A stretch of 64,000 nt of DNA, from the NCBI RefSeq assembly GCF_009380165.1, contig NZ_WHUF01000010.1, positions 106,962 to 170,961 of the forward strand, in the 5' to 3' direction. Position 1 is the first letter of the stretch; each line of letters opens with the position of its first letter. Made by a program: the position numbers and the translations under genes. The notes beneath the pieces were generated by a model. The model worked only from the letters and a program-made list of their open reading frames with translations. It made no database searches and was not told the DNA's origin. Of the stretch, positions 60,146 through 64,000 are shown piece after piece. This DNA is from Rugamonas rivuli (GTDB taxonomy: Bacteria; Pseudomonadota; Gammaproteobacteria; Burkholderiales; Burkholderiaceae_D).

Positions 60146-61369
60146 ATGTCATTAACACGCCGTAGTCTACTCGTTCCGTTGAGCGTCGTCGCGCTTTCCA
60201 TGGCCGCCTGCACCACCACGCCGCTGCCGCCGGACAAGGCGCCCGCGCCCACGGTGACGCCGCAGCCTGTGCCGGTCGTGCCGCCGGTGCAGCCGACTCC
60301 CGTGCCCGTGCCGCCCAAGCCTACCGCGCTGCAAATGGTGCCGACCACCTTCGCATCGCTGCCGGGCTGGGACAAGGATGATGTGCGCGCGGCCTGGCCG
60401 GCGTTCATGTCCTCGTGCTCGGTGCTGGTCAAGCAGCCGAACTGGAAGGAGTCGTGCACCATCGCGCGCAGCGTCAACGGCAGCGACGACAAGGCTATTC
60501 GCACTTTCTTCGAAGCCTTCATGGAGCCGAACCAGGTGATCGCGCCGGACGGCGCCACCGACGGCCTCGTCACCGGTTATTACGAGCCGCTGCTGCGCGG
60601 CGCGCGCAAAAAGGGCGGGCCGTATCAGACGCCGCTGTATAAGGTGCCGGACGATATGCTGACCGTCGACCTTGCCAGCGTGTATCCGGAGCTGAAGGGC
60701 ATGCGCCTGCGCGGCAAACTGGTCGGCAAGAAGGTGGTGCCGTATGCGACCCGCGCCGATATCGAGAAGGCCGATTTCAGCGGCAAGGAGTTGCTGTGGG
60801 TGGACGATCCGGTGGAATCCTTCTTCCTGCAGGTGCAGGGCTCGGGCCGGGTGCAGCTGACCGACAGCCAGGAAACCGTGCGCGTGGCTTATGCGGACCA
60901 GAACGGTCATCCGTATAAATCCATCGGAAAATATCTGGTGGAGAAGGGCGAGCTGACGCTGGAGCAGGCTTCGGCGCAGGGCATCAAGGCGTGGATCGCC
61001 GGCCATCCTACGCGCATGCAGGAACTGTTCAATGTGAATCCGAGCTATGTGTTCTTCAAGGAAGAGCGTCTGCCGGATCCGAAGGTGGGGCCGAAGGGCG
61101 CGCTGGGCGTGCCGTTAACGCCTTCGCGTTCGGTGGCGATCGATGCATCGCAACTGCCGCTGGGCGCACCGGTGTTCCTGTCGACCAGCATGCCGAACAG
61201 CGATATCCCGCTGCAGCGGCTGGTGATGGCGCAGGATACGGGCGGCGCGATCCGTGGCGCGATCCGTGTCGACTACTTCTTCGGCTTCGGCACGGAGGCG
61301 TCGGAGAATGCGGGGCGCATGAAGCAGCGCGGCAATGTCTGGGTGCTGCTGCCGAAGCAGCCGCTGTAA
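60146..61369 (+). CDS. mltA: Membrane-bound lytic murein transglycosylase A
   Basis: 407 residues from ATG at 60146. Lipoprotein signal with lipobox SMAAC, then a Pro-rich linker (TPQPVPVVPPVQPTPVPVPP). MltA domain: GLVTGYYEPLLRGARKK, ESFFLQVQGSGRVQL, PSYVFFKEE; 3D domain with ASQLPLGAPVF, MAQDTGGAI and VDYFFGFG, containing the catalytic Asp. Cleaves glycan strands from the inner face of the outer membrane. No clear Shine-Dalgarno. Confidence 0.93.
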   Translation: MSLTRRSLLVPLSVVALSMAACTTTPLPPDKAPAPTVTPQPVPVVPPVQPTPVPVPPKPTALQMVPTTFASLPGWDKDDVRAAWPAFMSSCSVLVKQPNWKESCTIARSVNGSDDKAIRTFFEAFMEPNQVIAPDGATDGLVTGYYEPLLRGARKKGGPYQTPLYKVPDDMLTVDLASVYPELKGMRLRGKLVGKKVVPYATRADIEKADFSGKELLWVDDPVESFFLQVQGSGRVQLTDSQETVRVAYADQNGHPYKSIGKYLVEKGELTLEQASAQGIKAWIAGHPTRMQELFNVNPSYVFFKEERLPDPKVGPKGALGVPLTPSRSVAIDASQLPLGAPVFLSTSMPNSDIPLQRLVMAQDTGGAIRGAIRVDYFFGFGTEASENAGRMKQRGNVWVLLPKQPL

Positions 61370-61386
61370 GGTATCGGCGCCGCGCG

Positions 61387-62601
61387 TCAGGAGGCGGCCG
61401 GCGCCGCCTGTTGCTGCACGTTGCGCATCGACGCGGACATCGCCGCCGTCAACACGATGCCGCCCACCGCCACGCAGGCCATGCCGGTGCGGATGCTGAA
61501 ATGTTCGCCGATGTAGCCGGCCGCCAGCGCGCCGATGGGCGCCGTCGCCACCGTCAGGAAGCGCATCGTCGAGACCATGCGGCCCAGATAGGCGTCCGGC
61601 GTGACTTTCTGGCGCATCGTCATGTAGGGCATAAAGAACAGCATCACGCCGCAATCGAGGAACAGCGACAGGCTGCCGCAAGCCACCGCGCTGGCGGTGG
61701 GGCTGCCGAACAGATTGGCGGGGATCATCGGCATGGCTGCGAACGCGAACGCTGTCAGGCCTATGCCGATCAGCATGGTGACGCTGGCGCCGAAGCGGGT
61801 GTTCAGGGGTTTGAGCAGCAGGGAGCTGAGCAGCACGCCGATGCCGCCTATCATCTGCGCCGCGCCCAGCATGCCGGCCGTCATGCCGAGTTCGCGTGTG
61901 GCGAACAGCACGCTGAGCGCGGCAAATCCATAGAACAGCATGTGCCACACGCCGGCGCCCCAGGCCAGCGTGCGCAGCAGCGGCTGGCCCCAGATGAACA
62001 GCAGGCCGTCGTGGATGTCGCGCAGCGGGTGCTTGTTGGATGGCGCGGGCTTGGGATCGGTGGCTTTCAGATTACGCAGCAGCAGGATCGAGACCACGAA
62101 GCCGATGGCGTTGAGCAGCACCGCGAACGGCGCGGTCAGCCATTGGATCAGCACGCCGGCCACGCCGGGGGCGATCAGCCGCGCGGCCGAATCGGTGGCG
62201 GCGAACTTCGATTGCGCATCGGTCAGGCGGTCGCGCCCGATCAGATTGGTGAGGAAGATCTGCTCAGCGCCACCGCCGACCACCGAACAGGCGCCGCTGA
62301 TAAAGGAGACGACGTACATCCATTCGATGGACAGCAAGCCCAGCCAGTAAGCCAGCGGGATGCTGCCCAGCGTCAGCGCCATGACGGCCTTGCTGCCCAA
62401 TAGTACGGGCAGTTTGCGGTTGCGGTCGAGGAAGACGCCGGCCGGCAGGGCCAGCAGCGCGAAGGGAATCGCGGCCGCCGCGCCCAGCATGCCCATCTGC
62501 GACGGCGTCGCGTGCAGCAGCAGCACCGAGCATAGCGGCAAGGCCAGCGCACTGATATAGCTGCCGAAGCCATTGAGGATGGAGCTGGACCAGTAGCGCA
62601 T
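61387..62601 (-). CDS. MFS transporter (MFS_3/enterobactin-exporter-like)
   Basis: At least 404 residues, about 12 helices; GVFLDRNRKLPVLLGSK is the loop 2-3 motif. ATG at 62601 starts within RYWSSSILNGFGSYI, a segment that in relatives is preceded by about 20 conserved residues (LLRNxxF). In-frame codons upstream encode ALLRNGDF preceded by FTALRRHLRNKLDSD, but no ATG, GTG or TTG occurs before the TGA at about 62704. The true start may be a rare codon, or the gene has lost its start. Substrate unknown. Confidence 0.85.
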   Translation of the reverse strand: MRYWSSSILNGFGSYISALALPLCSVLLLHATPSQMGMLGAAAAIPFALLALPAGVFLDRNRKLPVLLGSKAVMALTLGSIPLAYWLGLLSIEWMYVVSFISGACSVVGGGAEQIFLTNLIGRDRLTDAQSKFAATDSAARLIAPGVAGVLIQWLTAPFAVLLNAIGFVVSILLLRNLKATDPKPAPSNKHPLRDIHDGLLFIWGQPLLRTLAWGAGVWHMLFYGFAALSVLFATRELGMTAGMLGAAQMIGGIGVLLSSLLLKPLNTRFGASVTMLIGIGLTAFAFAAMPMIPANLFGSPTASAVACGSLSLFLDCGVMLFFMPYMTMRQKVTPDAYLGRMVSTMRFLTVATAPIGALAAGYIGEHFSIRTGMACVAVGGIVLTAAMSASMRNVQQQAAPAAS

Positions 62602-62773
62602 GAAGTCGCCGTTGCGCAGCAGGGCGTCGCTGTCTAATTTGTTGCGCAGGTGGCGGCGGAGGGCGGTAAAAATAGGAAGCTCTTTAAAGCAGGTTGCTAA
62701 GTTTCAATGATACCAGTGCGGGAGTTAGGCGCTACAATCCTCACGGAATATTCCACCGTGAAGGAGACACCCT

Positions 62774-63550
62774 ATGCAATATGAAGATCTGATCGTTGAA
62801 GTGCACGACAAAGTTGCCCTGATCCGCCTGAACCGTCCGAAAGCGCTGAACGCGTTGAACGACCGCATGATGAACGAACTGGGCGATGCCTTATATAAGT
62901 TCGACGCCGATCCGGCCATCGGCTGCATCGTGCTGACCGGCAGCGAGAAGGCCTTCGCCGCCGGCGCTGATATCGCCGCCATGGCGGACTACACTTATGT
63001 GGATACCTATCGCGACAACTACATCACCCGCAACTGGGAACACATCCTGCGCATCCGCAAGCCGGTGGTCGGCGCTGTGGCCGGCTACGTGCTGGGCGGC
63101 GGCTGCGAACTGGCGATGATGTGCGATTTCCTGATCGCCGCGGATACGGCCAAGTTCGGCCAGCCGGAAATCAAGGTTGGCGTCACGCCTGGCGCCGGCG
63201 GCACGCAGCGTCTGCCTCGCACCATAGGCAAGGCCAAGGCCATGGATATGCTGCTGACCGCCCGCACCATCGATGCGGTGGAAGCGGAACGCATCGGCTT
63301 GGTATCGCGCGTGGTGCCTGCCGATAAGCTGATCGAAGAAGTGCTGACCGCAGCGAAGCAGATCGCGTCGATGCCGACGTCGGTGGCGATGATGATCAAG
63401 GACTCCGTCAACCGCGCCTTCGAAACCACGCTGACGGAAGGTGTTAATTATGAACGCCGCCTGTTCCAGTCTGCCTTTGGTACGCCTGCGCAAAAAGAAG
63501 GCATGCACGCTTTCCTCGAAAAGCGCTTGCCAAACTTCGACGGCCTTTGA
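62774..63550 (+). CDS. Enoyl-CoA hydratase/isomerase
   Basis: 258 residues. Crotonase motifs: NRPKALNALND, AFAAGADIAAMA (oxyanion hole), GYVLGGGCELAMMCD (Glu) and FGQPEIKVGVTPGAGGTQRLPR (second catalytic Glu, QPE), so both acid residues are present and hydratase activity is likely. AAGGAGA precedes the ATG. Beta-oxidation or amino-acid catabolism. Stand-alone gene just before an rRNA operon. Confidence 0.95.
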   Translation: MQYEDLIVEVHDKVALIRLNRPKALNALNDRMMNELGDALYKFDADPAIGCIVLTGSEKAFAAGADIAAMADYTYVDTYRDNYITRNWEHILRIRKPVVGAVAGYVLGGGCELAMMCDFLIAADTAKFGQPEIKVGVTPGAGGTQRLPRTIGKAKAMDMLLTARTIDAVEAERIGLVSRVVPADKLIEEVLTAAKQIASMPTSVAMMIKDSVNRAFETTLTEGVNYERRLFQSAFGTPAQKEGMHAFLEKRLPNFDGL

Positions 63551-63622
63551 TATAGTTCGCCTCCCCGCAAAACGGTGCGTGCAAATGCAGTGTGAAACGG
63601 GGAGTAGGAAAAAAAGAAGGGG

Positions 63623-63651
63623 TTGACGAAACGATCTAAACGCTTCATACT
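63623..63651 (+). promoter_or_regulatory. rRNA operon promoter
   Basis: -35 TTGACG (63623-63628), 17-bp spacer, -10 CATACT (63646-63651), with an A-rich UP-like run just before the -35. About 255 bp upstream of the 16S start. Confidence 0.75.
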
Positions 63652-63905
63652 CTTTCTTCTTCGCTGACGGACACAACGCTCCGCAGCAAGCAAGCAGTAC
63701 CGAATAAGTTCTTTAAAAATTAACAGTCGATAAGTGTGGACGTTTGATGAAAGTGCACAGCAGGCTAGTCCTGCTGATACTTAAAATATCAAATGTTCAC
63801 AAGAAGTAATTGAAATAGGCGCTACGCAAGTAGTGGCCTGTCAGTATTTTGAGTGAGCGACCCGTCAGCAATGACGGTGGCAGAAATGCCAAATAAACAG
63901 AGATT
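63652..63905 (+). other. rRNA leader with boxA-like antitermination region
   Basis: No protein gene. TTCTTTAAAAATTAACAG (from about 63709) matches the conserved leader seen before 16S genes in Burkholderiales and contains a boxA-like core. The rest is the 5' processing spacer. Confidence 0.65.
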
Positions 63906-64000
63906 AAACTGAAGAGTTTGATCCTGGCTCAGATTGAACGCTGGCGGCATGCCTTACACATGCAAGTCGAACGGCAGCGCGGGGCAACCTGGCGGCGAGT
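63906..64000 (+). rRNA. 16S ribosomal RNA, 5' end only
   Basis: AAACTGAAGAGTTTGATCCT is the 16S 5' end, followed by the universal 27F-type region and CATGCCTTACACATGCAAG. The gene continues beyond the window. The early variable segment (GGCAGCGCGGGG) is typical of Oxalobacteraceae. Confidence 0.98.

Noticed and set aside
1..64000. CRISPR arrays, prophage or plasmid origin.
   Set aside because: No regularly spaced direct repeats, phage structural genes or replication genes were seen.

Overview
The window is GC-rich (roughly 65% by eye) and looks like a chromosomal segment of a betaproteobacterium of the family Oxalobacteraceae (Massilia / Duganella / Janthinobacterium type). The reasons are the first bases of the 16S rRNA gene at the right edge, the rpe-gph-trpEG-trpD-trpC arrangement with a Trp-codon leader, a PEP-CTERM protein, and the large set of secreted peptidases. 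There are about 45 protein genes, one tRNA-Phe, the start of an rRNA operon and two decayed genes.

Layout. 1-24.4 kb: a secreted or periplasmic degradation region with M20, S9, GH13, S9, M1, M50, M28 and M16 enzymes. Among them are an MFS permease, a TetR-SDR pair with two copies of one operator, a GntP-type permease, and a protein with a RelA/SpoT-like fold. 24.6-25.3 kb: a PEP-CTERM protein. 25.4-29.0 kb: a tight three-gene operon of a membrane DUF3365 c-heme sensor with HAMP, a TIR-domain protein, and a SLOG-like protein with C-terminal membrane helices. This is a good candidate for a nucleotide-signalling conflict or stress system. 29.0-37.3 kb: trhP, a Pat-type acetyltransferase, an AraC/GyrI regulator group, and a divergent TetR/Tet(A)-like efflux pair with two operators.

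37.35-41.2 kb is an accessory island of visibly lower GC. It starts with a LysR remnant and a 15-bp-arm inverted repeat, and it abuts the 3' end of tRNA-Phe. It carries a protein fusing IF-2 N-terminal modules to a RelA/SpoT-type nucleotidyltransferase, a DUF262 protein coupled to it by TAATG, a small unknown protein, and a broken IS21-type istA. I regard the IF-2/RelA-SpoT fusion operon as the most unusual content.

41.3-52 kb: a two-component system, a beta-propeller protein, a UbiH-family hydroxylase with a DsbC-type protein, an isoquinoline-oxidoreductase-like molybdoenzyme with a MobA-like transferase, an M61 peptidase and a 30-bp-arm palindrome. 52-59.4 kb: a diguanylate cyclase, then the leftward rpe-gph-trpL-trpE-trpG-trpD-lysE-trpC cluster with an attenuator. 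59.6-64 kb: apaG, a 43-residue membrane protein, mltA, an MFS exporter, an enoyl-CoA hydratase, and the promoter, leader and start of a 16S rRNA gene.

All assignments come from reading motifs by eye. No database search was possible, and family names without a gene symbol are best guesses from recognisable motifs.
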